Made by a program: the position numbers and the translations under genes
In this document: positions 52,966-60,635 of the stretch, piece after piece
How the letters are laid out: the number at the start of each line of letters is the position of its first letter
Position numbering within the stretch: the stretch's first letter is position 1
Source: Salsipaludibacter sp963812245
GTDB taxonomy: Bacteria > Actinomycetota > Nitriliruptoria > Nitriliruptorales > Nitriliruptoraceae
Assembly (NCBI GenBank): GCA_963812245.1
Contig: CAWEUK010000003.1
Location: 682,001 to 746,000 of the forward strand
DNA length: 64,000 nucleotides
Reading direction: 5' to 3'
Notes under the pieces: generated by a model
What the model saw: the letters and a program-made list of their open reading frames with translations, nothing else
The model's database searches: none
What the model was told of the DNA's origin: nothing

Positions 52966-53550
52966 ATGGCCCGCATCGGCACGGTCACCCGTGACACGAA
53001 GGAGACCACCATCGAGGTGGAGGTCGACCTGGATGGACACGGCAGCACCGACATCGACACCGGGGTCGCGTTCTTCGACCACATGCTCGACCAGCTCGGC
53101 CGTCACGGCCGCCTCGACCTGACCGTCCGCGCCGACGGCGACACCGAGATCGACGCGCACCACACCGTCGAGGACACCGGCATCGCGCTGGGCCAGGCGC
53201 TGGCCCAGGCGTGGGGCGACCGCGCTGGTGTCGAGCGCTTCGGTGATGCCGTGGTCCCGATCGACGAGGCACTCACGCGGGTCGCGATCGACCTGTCCGG
53301 GCGTCCCTACCTGGTCTGGGACGTCGCCATGCCACTCAAGGTCATCGGCACGTTCGAGACGTCGTTGGTCAAGCACTTCTTCGAGGCGTTGGTTGCCAAT
53401 GCCCGCATCACCCTGCACGTGCAGGGGCTGGCCGGTGACAACAGTCACCACATCTTCGAATCCGTCTTCAAGTCGGTGGCCGTGGCGCTGCGACGCGCCG
53501 TGGCAGTCACCGGTGACGGCGTGCCGTCCACCAAGGGTGTCCTGCAGTGA
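52966..53550 (+). CDS. hisB: Imidazoleglycerol-phosphate dehydratase
   Basis: A 194-residue enzyme that dehydrates imidazole glycerol phosphate. The manganese-binding motifs are DIDTGVAFFDHMLDQLGRHG, DAHHTVEDTGIALGQAL and the late NSHHIFESVFKSVA. AGGAG lies eight bases before the ATG at 52966. A TAACGT element at 52930 may start a transcript. It shares GTGA with hisH, so the two are coupled. Confidence 0.96.
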   Translation: MARIGTVTRDTKETTIEVEVDLDGHGSTDIDTGVAFFDHMLDQLGRHGRLDLTVRADGDTEIDAHHTVEDTGIALGQALAQAWGDRAGVERFGDAVVPIDEALTRVAIDLSGRPYLVWDVAMPLKVIGTFETSLVKHFFEALVANARITLHVQGLAGDNSHHIFESVFKSVAVALRRAVAVTGDGVPSTKGVLQ

Positions 53551-54206
53551 CATCGGCCGCGCCCGGCCCACGCATTGCCGTGCTCGACTATGGCGCCGGC
53601 AACGTCCGCTCCGCCGTGAGAGGGTTCGCGGCTGCGGGCGGCGACCCCTTCATCACCGACGATGCCCGGCGTGCCGACCTGGCCGAGGTCCTGGTCATCC
53701 CGGGCGTCGGGCACATCGCGTCGTGCCTGGCGAACCTGCGGGCCAGTGGCCTGCAGGCGCTGCTGGGCGAGTGGATCGAGGCCCAACGGCCGATCTTCGG
53801 CATCTGTGTGGGCATGCAGTTGCTCTACGAGCACTCCGAGGAGGGCGACACGCCCGGACTCGGGCTGCTGCCCGGACGCGTCCGGCGGTTTCCGGCCACG
53901 GCCACGGTCCCGCACATGGGCTGGGACGTGGTGACCCCGGCAGCCGGTGCACGCGACGATCCGCTGCTGGCCGGTGTCGCCGGTCGTCGTGCCTACTTCG
54001 TGCACAGCTACTTCGCCGTGCCCGATGACCCGACCCACGTGGTGGCCACCTGCGACCACGGGGACGCCGCCGGGTTCCCGTGCGTGGTGAGGGAAGGCAG
54101 TGTCGTGGGCACCCAGTTCCACCCCGAGAAGTCCGGCGAGGTGGGACGCCGTCTGCTCGGCAACTGGCTGGGCGCGGTGCCACGGCGACAAGCGCGGGCG
54201 CAGTGA
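53547..54206 (+). CDS. hisH: Imidazole glycerol phosphate synthase, glutaminase subunit
   Basis: A 219-residue class-I glutamine amidotransferase. Triad: C87 in GICVGMQLLY, H192 and E194 in QFHPEKSG; the oxyanion strand is VIPGVGHIASC and the start is AVLDYGAGNV. It gives ammonia to HisF, whose gene is 4.5 kb away. GTG start at 53547 overlaps the hisB stop. It is the last gene before the opposite-strand block. Confidence 0.95.
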   Translation: MTSAAPGPRIAVLDYGAGNVRSAVRGFAAAGGDPFITDDARRADLAEVLVIPGVGHIASCLANLRASGLQALLGEWIEAQRPIFGICVGMQLLYEHSEEGDTPGLGLLPGRVRRFPATATVPHMGWDVVTPAAGARDDPLLAGVAGRRAYFVHSYFAVPDDPTHVVATCDHGDAAGFPCVVREGSVVGTQFHPEKSGEVGRRLLGNWLGAVPRRQARAQ

Positions 54207-54278
54207 CCCGCGGCGTCCATGGCCCGGGCAGTTGCACGGTTCAGGTCGTCGGCCACCCGGCTGCACGGGTGCCGTCTG

Positions 54279-54878
54279 CTACCGGCTGACCGGCGGGACG
54301 TCGGTCGTGGCGGTCAGTTCTGCCTCCAGCGCAGCGATCGCGTCGAACACCGCGACGTCGGCGCCGAAGTCCTGTTCCACGGAGTCGAGGGTGAGTACAC
54401 CACCGGGCGTGGTGACCTGGACACGCAGGTCGATGCCGTCGACGCAGGCGTTGCAGACGCCCGGTCCGACCCCGGCGAGCCCGTCATCGGCCAGGACGGT
54501 GTCGGCCGCGTCGACCACGTCCGTCACCTGCTGCGCCGGAACCTGCCCGGCTGCCACCTCCTCGACCTCACCCACGCGGGTCGCCGTCCAGGCGCCATCC
54601 GAGGCCACGGACCATTCCAGGCAATTGGGTCCCATCATCATGCAGCCACCGTCATGGGTGATGACCACGACAGCGTCACCGCCAGACGCCGATGGCGGGT
54701 CCGCCGTGGGCGAGCCGGGGGCAGCGTCGCCGGGCGTCGGGGTGCTCGATTCCGCGGCGACCTGGTCGGACGCGGTCGCACACCCAGCCATCGTGAGCGT
54801 CAGCGCGGCGATCACGGCAAGGGACCGGATCGTGCGTTCGAACGAACGCGGTCCGAGCGGGGGGTTGCGGTGGCGCAT
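54279..54878 (-). CDS. Secreted lipoprotein of unknown function
   Basis: A 199-residue protein with a lipoprotein signal (SLAVIAALTLTMAGC, Cys about residue 33), a Ser/Pro/Ala-rich linker and a domain with four cysteines in two pairs (GGCMMMGPNCLEW and GVCNACVDGID), which could form disulfides. I recognise no family. ATG 54878 was chosen. It faces hisH convergently (72-base gap) and starts the block of minus-strand genes within the his cluster. Confidence 0.75.
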   Translation of the reverse strand: MRHRNPPLGPRSFERTIRSLAVIAALTLTMAGCATASDQVAAESSTPTPGDAAPGSPTADPPSASGGDAVVVITHDGGCMMMGPNCLEWSVASDGAWTATRVGEVEEVAAGQVPAQQVTDVVDAADTVLADDGLAGVGPGVCNACVDGIDLRVQVTTPGGVLTLDSVEQDFGADVAVFDAIAALEAELTATTDVPPVSR

Positions 54879-54983
54879 GGTGCAGTCCCTTCGTCGTGGG
54901 TGCCCTCGCGTGTCAGGACACCCGGGTCGTGGAGTGTGACGATCGGCGCGTCGCCGAGGTTGCAGGTCGGGCCAACGAGCCGG

Positions 54984-55655
54984 TCAGCGTGGCACCCGGA
55001 CGGCGGCCGCCCAGCGGCGGTCCTCGTCCAGCCAGTCCCACAGGGTCAGACCCGCTGCGTGCAGCGACTGGTCGAAGGCATCGTCGTCCAGGATGACGGC
55101 GTCGTAGGGCTGGACCCACGTGGTGGCGCCGACGGTGTAGTGCGCGCGAGCCATGAAGTGGGTGCCGTCGCGGGTCACCAGTTCGTGGCGGATCCGGATG
55201 CCGTCGTAGCTGCCTTCTCGCCGCTCGAGTTCATCGAGCATGCCCGGTTCGAAGCGCTCGACCAGGACCACCCCGTCGTCGGCGACGTGCCGATGGCAGG
55301 TCACGAGGAACTCGGTGCCAAGCTGCGGGTGGTTCACCAGGTGGCTGGCCAGGACGACGACGTCGAAGCGGCAGCCGAGCTCGAGGCCAACGATGTCGGC
55401 ATGCACCGCGGTCACCGTGTCGGGCAGGGCCGCGACCATCGCCGCGTGACTGTCCACCCCTGTCACGGTCAGGCCTTCGGCGGCCAGCGGTGCGGCCAGG
55501 CGGCCCACGCCGCAGCCAAGGTCCAGGACCGAACCACCCGGTGGTGCCTGGTCCACGACCAGCTCCACCGCGTCGTGTGGCCCCAGCGCGGCGTACAGCG
55601 CCACCGGTGACCCATCTGGTGCGACAGCGTCCGGAGACCCGGGGGGAGACGTCAT
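54984..55655 (-). CDS. SAM-dependent methyltransferase
   Basis: A 223-residue class-I methyltransferase. The SAM motif is VLDLGCGVGRLA (residues 43-54), followed by VTGVDSHAAMV and a VVVLASHLVNHP segment. The substrate is unknown. Its ATG overlaps the YigZ-like gene's stop (ATGA at 55652), so the two are translated together. Confidence 0.85.
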   Translation of the reverse strand: MTSPPGSPDAVAPDGSPVALYAALGPHDAVELVVDQAPPGGSVLDLGCGVGRLAAPLAAEGLTVTGVDSHAAMVAALPDTVTAVHADIVGLELGCRFDVVVLASHLVNHPQLGTEFLVTCHRHVADDGVVLVERFEPGMLDELERREGSYDGIRIRHELVTRDGTHFMARAHYTVGATTWVQPYDAVILDDDAFDQSLHAAGLTLWDWLDEDRRWAAAVRVPR

Positions 55656-56272
55656 GCGGGGATCGCGGTGACGCGGCCCGACGTGGCCTCGCTGATTGCA
55701 TCGGCGAACTCGGCGGCCCGAGACACCGCGACGCTCACGACCAGCTCCACCTCGACTTCGTACGCAGTGTCGACGGTGGTGGCATCGTGGGCGGCCAGGA
55801 CGGCTGCGATCGGGGCGGTCAGGTCCCAGGGATGGGCGAGTTCGAATCGCGCCAGCCGTGGCACCTCGATGATGGTGGCGGCATCGATGGCCGCTGCGGC
55901 GCCCCCGCCGTAGGCCCGAACCAGGCCACCGGTCCCCAGCTTGGTGCCACCGAACCAGCGCGAGACGACGCAGACGACGTCGGACAGACCGGCGCCGTCG
56001 AGGTGGCGCAGGATCGGTGGGCCGGCCGTGCTCCCGGGCTCGCCGTCATCGTCAGTGCGGGCACGGCCACCGGCCAGCCGAAAGGCCCAGCAGTGGTGGC
56101 TGGCGTCGGCGTGGCGTGCCCGGACCTCGCCCACCACCCGCAGGGCCTGTTCCTCGTCCGACGACGGGGCGAGCGTCGCCAGGAATCGCGATCCCTTGAC
56201 GCGCGCGGTCTCCACCGTGACTGCTGCGGCGATGGTGCGGACCTCGACGGCCCGGTCACTGGACGTGGTCAT
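55652..56272 (-). CDS. YigZ/IMPACT family protein
   Basis: A 206-residue protein of the UPF0029/YigZ family. It has SRFLATLAPS near the start and the signature DDGEPGSTAGPPIL, VVSRWFGGTKLGTGGLVRAYG and a C-terminal ferredoxin-like domain. The family is linked to Gcn2/ribosome regulation in eukaryotes; in bacteria its role is unsettled. It overlaps the potassium-channel gene by four bases upstream and the methyltransferase downstream. Confidence 0.9.
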   Translation of the reverse strand: MTTSSDRAVEVRTIAAAVTVETARVKGSRFLATLAPSSDEEQALRVVGEVRARHADASHHCWAFRLAGGRARTDDDGEPGSTAGPPILRHLDGAGLSDVVCVVSRWFGGTKLGTGGLVRAYGGGAAAAIDAATIIEVPRLARFELAHPWDLTAPIAAVLAAHDATTVDTAYEVEVELVVSVAVSRAAEFADAISEATSGRVTAIPA

Positions 56273-57129
56273 GTCGACGTCGGTGTCGCCGGGCGCGGCA
56301 GGACCGTGCCACAGTGGTGACAGAAGGTCGCCGTGCGGGGGTGGTCATGCGTGCCACAGGCCGGACAGGTGTCGACCTTGTCCACGCCCACGCGGGCGGC
56401 GGCGACCTCGGCAGACACGATGCCGGTCGGGACGGCGATCACGCTGTAGCCAAGCAGCATCAGCATCGCGGCCAGCACCTGTCCGAGTCCGGTCTGGGGC
56501 GCGATGTCGCCGAAGCCGACCGTGCTCATCGTCACGATCGACCAGTAGACCCCGCGGAACATCGAGTCGAAGCCGTTGGCGGCGCCCTCGATCACGTACA
56601 TCGTGGACCCCACGATCACGTTGATCAGCACCACCGTCAACAGGAACACCGCGATCTTGCGGGCGCTGGCCTGGATGGCGTCCACCAGGTAGTTGGCCTG
56701 GCGCAACCAGTGGGCCATCTTGAAGACCCGGAACACGCGCAGGAGACGCAGCGATCGCACCACCATCAGTGACTGGGCACCCGGGATGAACAGGGCGATG
56801 TAGACGGGCATGGCGGACAACAGGTCGATGATGCCGAAGAAGCTGCGGGCGTAGCGCGCCGCGCTGGGGGCGGTCCACAGCCTGGCCACGTACTCGATGG
56901 TGAACAGGATCGTGATGATCCATTCGAGCGTGGCGAAGAAGACCACGTTGCCCTCGCGCACCCCCGGCACCGTCTCCCACATGACCAGCAGCACGCTGAT
57001 CAGGATCAGGGCCAGCAGGACGACGTCGAAGGCCTTGCCGGCCGGCGTGTCGGCCTCGAAGATGATGCGACGCCAGCGCTCGCGCGCCCCGGTCCACACG
57101 GGCGCACTGACCGTGAACGCGTCTCCCAC
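56269..57129 (-). CDS. Voltage-sensor potassium channel with C-terminal zinc ribbon
   Basis: A 286-residue six-helix channel. The S4-like helix VVRSLRLLRVFRVFKMAHW has regularly spaced arginines, and the pore carries the filter TVGFGD (STVGFGDIAP). After S6 a zinc-ribbon CPACGTHDHP with CHHCGTVL ends the protein. It should conduct potassium across the membrane with a cytosolic metal-binding tail. The start is uncertain: GTG at 57129 was chosen because sequence beyond it is not conserved-looking. It overlaps the YigZ-like gene by four bases. Confidence 0.87.
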   Translation of the reverse strand: MGDAFTVSAPVWTGARERWRRIIFEADTPAGKAFDVVLLALILISVLLVMWETVPGVREGNVVFFATLEWIITILFTIEYVARLWTAPSAARYARSFFGIIDLLSAMPVYIALFIPGAQSLMVVRSLRLLRVFRVFKMAHWLRQANYLVDAIQASARKIAVFLLTVVLINVIVGSTMYVIEGAANGFDSMFRGVYWSIVTMSTVGFGDIAPQTGLGQVLAAMLMLLGYSVIAVPTGIVSAEVAAARVGVDKVDTCPACGTHDHPRTATFCHHCGTVLPRPATPTST

Positions 57130-57179
57130 GTCGGTGGGGGACTGGCGCCGGGGATCGGGCCGCGGGTCGCCAGGTGCGC

Positions 57180-57698
57180 CTACCACCACTGGCTCCCCGC
57201 CCCCTCGCCCTTGAACGGCCCGACGATGTCCTCCGTCACCCAGCCACCGTAGAAGTCGCCCTGGACGGCTCGCACGACCTCGTCGGCGACCGTGCACCGA
57301 TCCATCCGGCCCGGGTACAGGGCAACGTGGCCGACCAGCGGCTCGAAGCCGGGTGCCGGCTCGGGGTAGGACCACCCCGCCGCCACCTCGATGCGGCCCG
57401 TCGTGGCCATGGGGGCCCGCACGTCGTGATACTGGGCCCAGCCCTTGAACTCGCAGAAGGTGCGCCGGGGGTTGGGCTGCAGCGCGCCGGGGGCGATGTC
57501 GGCCATCGGCAGGTAGAACACCGGGGGATGCGAGGTCTCGAGCACCCGCAGCGCTGCGATGGTGTCGACGATGACATGGCCGTCGAGTTCGACCACGACG
57601 CGGTGACGGGATGGCTCGATGCGGGGTGGCCTGGGGTAGTCCCACACGGACTCCTGGCCGGGCCCGACCGGATCGGGCGTGGGGCGTCGACGCATCAT
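57180..57698 (-). CDS. DUF427 domain protein
   Basis: A 172-residue DUF427 protein. The core has SRHRVVVELDGHVIVDT, VLETSHPPVFYLPMADI, FCEFKGWAQYHDV and AAGWSYPEPAPGFEPL, all typical. The family forms a small beta-rich fold of unknown function. ATG 57698 precedes a short Arg/Pro-rich tail. It starts the minus-strand block and is divergent from hisA. Confidence 0.9.
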   Translation of the reverse strand: MMRRRPTPDPVGPGQESVWDYPRPPRIEPSRHRVVVELDGHVIVDTIAALRVLETSHPPVFYLPMADIAPGALQPNPRRTFCEFKGWAQYHDVRAPMATTGRIEVAAGWSYPEPAPGFEPLVGHVALYPGRMDRCTVADEVVRAVQGDFYGGWVTEDIVGPFKGEGAGSQWW

Positions 57699-57791
57699 CG
57701 GGTGCCGATCGGTTGGTCGGACGGGACACGGTCAGGTCGCAGGGTGCGCGCCACCATACTGACCAGGGGCAGGCCCTCGACCGCATCGGCG

Positions 57792-57797
57792 TATCCT
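57792..57797 (+). promoter_or_regulatory. Possible -10 element of the hisA transcript
   Basis: TATCCT fits TAnnnT in the 201-base divergent space before hisA. Because hisA is cut off from hisH by opposite-strand genes, it needs its own promoter. No clear -35 was found. Confidence 0.35.
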
Positions 57798-57899
57798 GCC
57801 TGATTGTCCGGCATGCCGTGACGTCGCCCCAACGGTCGCACCGGGTTCGGGACGTCCCGAACCCAGACCTCACCTCGATTCGACGCCAAGGACCACCTC

Positions 57900-58667
57900 G
57901 TGAGCATCACCCTGTACCCAGCCGTGGACATCAAGGACGGTCGTGCCGTGCGCCTGACCCAGGGTGCCGCCGACGCCGAGACCGTCTACGACGTCGATCC
58001 GGTGGCCGCGGCCATGCGTTTCGCCGACGAAGGCACGGACTGGCTGCACGTGGTGGACCTGGACGCGGCGTTCACGGGGCAACCTCGCAACCGCCACCTC
58101 ATCGAGGCCATCGTGGCGGCCACAAACGTGCAGGTGCAGGCCTCGGGTGGCGTCCGCACGATCGACGATGTCGAGGCCAGCCTGGGCTACGGCGCCGAGC
58201 GCGTCGTGATCGGCACCATGGCGCTGACGGAACCCGACTTCGTGCGCGAGGTGCTGGAGCGCGTCGGACCCCGGCTGGCCATCGGCCTCGATGCACGTGG
58301 TGACGTGCTGCAGGCTCGTGGCTGGACCGAGGAGGCCGGCAACCTGTGGGAGGCACTGGACACCTTCTCGACCTTGGGCGTGCCGCGCTTCGTCTACACC
58401 GACGTGGCCAAGGACGGCATGCTGCAGGGCCCGAACCTCGAGATGCTGGCGCGCGTGGCCGACGCCACCGACGCCGCCGTGACGGCGTCGGGTGGCGTGT
58501 CCACGCTGGCCGACATCGAGGCATTGGCCAGTCTGCATCCACGGGTGGACGCGGCGATCGTGGGCAAGGCGCTCTACGCCGGTGCCTTCACACTTTCCGA
58601 GGCGTTGGCCGTGGCGGCCGGTGCCAGCGCCACCTCGGTGTCGACGGACTCGGAGCCCTGGGCATGA
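57900..58667 (+). CDS. priA: Phosphoribosyl isomerase (HisA, probably bifunctional PriA)
   Basis: A 255-residue TIM-barrel isomerase of the histidine pathway. Catalytic aspartates are D10 (YPAVDIKDGR) and D168 (VYTDVAKDG). Arginine R18 and a loop with R140-G-W142 (QARGWTEEAG) match the residues that let actinobacterial PriA also carry out the TrpF reaction of tryptophan synthesis. No trpF gene is seen in the trp cluster here. Start GTG at 57900. ATGA overlap with hisF. Confidence 0.88.
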   Translation: MSITLYPAVDIKDGRAVRLTQGAADAETVYDVDPVAAAMRFADEGTDWLHVVDLDAAFTGQPRNRHLIEAIVAATNVQVQASGGVRTIDDVEASLGYGAERVVIGTMALTEPDFVREVLERVGPRLAIGLDARGDVLQARGWTEEAGNLWEALDTFSTLGVPRFVYTDVAKDGMLQGPNLEMLARVADATDAAVTASGGVSTLADIEALASLHPRVDAAIVGKALYAGAFTLSEALAVAAGASATSVSTDSEPWA

Positions 58668-59461
58668 CCGTCGCTGCGCGCGTCATCCCGTGTCTCGACG
58701 TCACCGAGGGTCGCGTCGTCAAGGGCGTCAACTTCGTCGACCTGCGTGATGCCGGCGACCCGGCGTCGCTGGCGTTGGCCTACGACGCGGCCGGTGCCGA
58801 CGAACTGGTCTTCCTCGACATCACCGCATCCTCCGACGATCGCGACACCCTGATCGAGATGGTCAGGCAGGTCGCCGACCAGGTGTCGATCCCGTTCACG
58901 GTCGGCGGTGGCCTGCGATCGGTCGACGACGGTCGCCGAATGCTGCATGCCGGCGCCGACAAGGTCGCGTTCAACACCGCTGCGGTCCGACGGCCCACGC
59001 TCGTGACCGACGCCGCCAACGCCTTCGGGAGCCAGTCGGTCGTCGTGGCGGTGGACGCCCGCCGCAACACCGATGCCACCCCTGCCTCGGTGGCCGCCGC
59101 AGCGTGGTCCGGGTGGCACATCACCACCAGGGGTGGTCGCGATCCGCAGCCGATCGACGCGGTCGGGTGGTGCGTGGAGGTGGCGCGCCGTGGGGCGGGC
59201 GAGATCCTGTTGACCTCGATGGACCGGGACGGAACCAAGGACGGCTTCGACATCCCGCTGGTGGCCGCCGTCACGGCCGCCGTGACCATCCCCGTGATCG
59301 CCTCCGGCGGTGCCGGCACGGCCGCCCACATGGTCGAGGCGCTGGACCGCACCGGCGCCAGCGCCGTCCTGGCAGCATCGATCTTCCACTTCTCGGAGGT
59401 GTCGATCGGCGCGGTCAAGGACGCGATGGACAGCGCCGGGATCCCGGTTCGACGAGCCTGA
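58664..59461 (+). CDS. hisF: Imidazole glycerol phosphate synthase, cyclase subunit
   Basis: A 265-residue TIM-barrel cyclase that uses ammonia from HisH to make imidazole glycerol phosphate and AICAR. RVIPCLDVTEGRVVKGVNF, FTVGGGLRSVDDGR, LLTSMDRDGTKDGFD and VIASGGAGT are canonical. The ATG at 58664 overlaps the hisA stop. Confidence 0.96.
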   Translation: MTVAARVIPCLDVTEGRVVKGVNFVDLRDAGDPASLALAYDAAGADELVFLDITASSDDRDTLIEMVRQVADQVSIPFTVGGGLRSVDDGRRMLHAGADKVAFNTAAVRRPTLVTDAANAFGSQSVVVAVDARRNTDATPASVAAAAWSGWHITTRGGRDPQPIDAVGWCVEVARRGAGEILLTSMDRDGTKDGFDIPLVAAVTAAVTIPVIASGGAGTAAHMVEALDRTGASAVLAASIFHFSEVSIGAVKDAMDSAGIPVRRA

Positions 59462-59517
59462 CGGGGGTCCGTCTCGTCCGACGTCCGGTCGCGGCCTCGG
59501 CCCGGCCGTCACCGGGG

Positions 59518-60052
59518 TCAGGCCTGCGGTGGCTGGGTGACCCGGGCCAGGCAGGCGTCGACCAGGGTCGGCAGCGCCGCGCTGGGCATCGGGATCGAGT
59601 TGCTCGCGGCCGCAGTCGGGGCAGCGCAGCATCCTGGCCGTCACCGTCGGGGTGACCACCCCGAACGGGGTCGCGAAGGGCACGGGCGTGTCGGACCGAC
59701 GGCCCGGCAGTGTCAGGGCGCTCCCACAGTCCCCACAGCGGTCGTCGCGTCGCAGTCGCGACCGGGTCGCGACCAGCAACCCGGCATCGATCCCGCTGCC
59801 GATGTGCTCGGCCAGGGCGTCGTCGGCCAGCGCGACGTGCCCGGCGTCGCAGGTCACCAGGACCACGCCGTCCAGTCGCAGTCCGGCCGCGTCGACCTCC
59901 ATCTCGACGGTGGGAGCCACCCTGGCATGGCGCTCGCGGCCGCACGGGCAGGCCGTCAACGCGGGAACGGAGGTCACGACCTGGCCTGTCGGGTGGGCGA
60001 TCGGCGCACACGAGGGGCACCGGGGCAGGCCCGTGAGCGTACGGCCACGCAC
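59518..60052 (-). CDS. Zinc-ribbon-type protein with an apparent frame break
   Basis: Starting at GTG 60052, the frame reads RTLTGLPRCPSCAP, then ACPCGRERHA, later DDRCGDCGSALTLPGR and MLRCPDCGREQL. So there are four pairs of cysteines in a zinc-ribbon pattern. Downstream of REQLDP the frame loses its character and runs through hisF, but the next frame reads PMPSAALPTLVDACLARV and then TQPPQA and stops at 59518-59520. One base too many near 59590 would explain it. The function is unknown. It lies on the opposite strand between hisF and hisI. Confidence 0.5.
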
Positions 60053-60137
60053 GTGGGGGCCCCGTGGTGACGGCGATAGCCTTGGGCGGTGCGTGGCGGC
60101 ACCGGCCGACTCGCACGAACCCCCGGGAGGAGCAACC

Positions 60138-60635
60138 GTGGCACCCGATGCAGCCGCAGTCGTGGCCCGCCTGGCATTCGACGACGCCGGGCTGATCCCG
60201 GCGGTGGTGCAGGACCATGACTCCCGCGAGGTCCTGATGGTCGCCTGGATGGACGCCGCCGCCGTGACGGCGACCCTCGCGGAAGGGCGCACGGTCTTCT
60301 GGTCGCGTTCCCGCGGTGAGGTGTGGCGCAAGGGCGACACGTCCGGTGACGTCCAGCACGTGCGACGTGTGCTGGTTGACTGTGACCGCGACACGCTGTT
60401 GGTGCAGGTGGACCAGCACGGTGGCGGCGCCTGTCACACGGGTGCGCCGACCTGCTTCTTCCGAACAGTGGATGACTTGGTGGATGCCGCCGACACTCCC
60501 GACACCGCCGAGACTGTTGACACCGCGTCGCCATCTTCCTCGCCGCCATCAGCCCAGGCTCCGCCCGCACCGCGCCACGATGCTCCACGACCTGCCACGA
60601 CTGCCACCGCCCGCAGCCAGGATGCCGACCGATGA
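60138..60635 (+). CDS. hisI: Phosphoribosyl-AMP cyclohydrolase with an Ala/Pro-rich tail
   Basis: A 165-residue protein; residues 1-116 are the HisI cyclohydrolase, with EVLMVAWMD, FWSRSRGEVWRKGDTSGD, the metal-binding DCDRDTLLVQVDQ and ACHTGAPTCFF. There is no fused HisE. The remaining 50 residues are Asp/Thr/Pro/Ala-rich and unlike any domain. GTG at 60138 follows GGGAGGAG with good spacing. It overlaps trpE by ATGA. Confidence 0.93.
   Translation: MAPDAAAVVARLAFDDAGLIPAVVQDHDSREVLMVAWMDAAAVTATLAEGRTVFWSRSRGEVWRKGDTSGDVQHVRRVLVDCDRDTLLVQVDQHGGGACHTGAPTCFFRTVDDLVDAADTPDTAETVDTASPSSSPPSAQAPPAPRHDAPRPATTATARSQDADR

Noticed and set aside
50943..53084. A 713-codon minus-strand frame opposite hisC and hisB
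   Set aside because: Its composition is that of an antisense shadow, without motifs, and the plus-strand his genes are certain.
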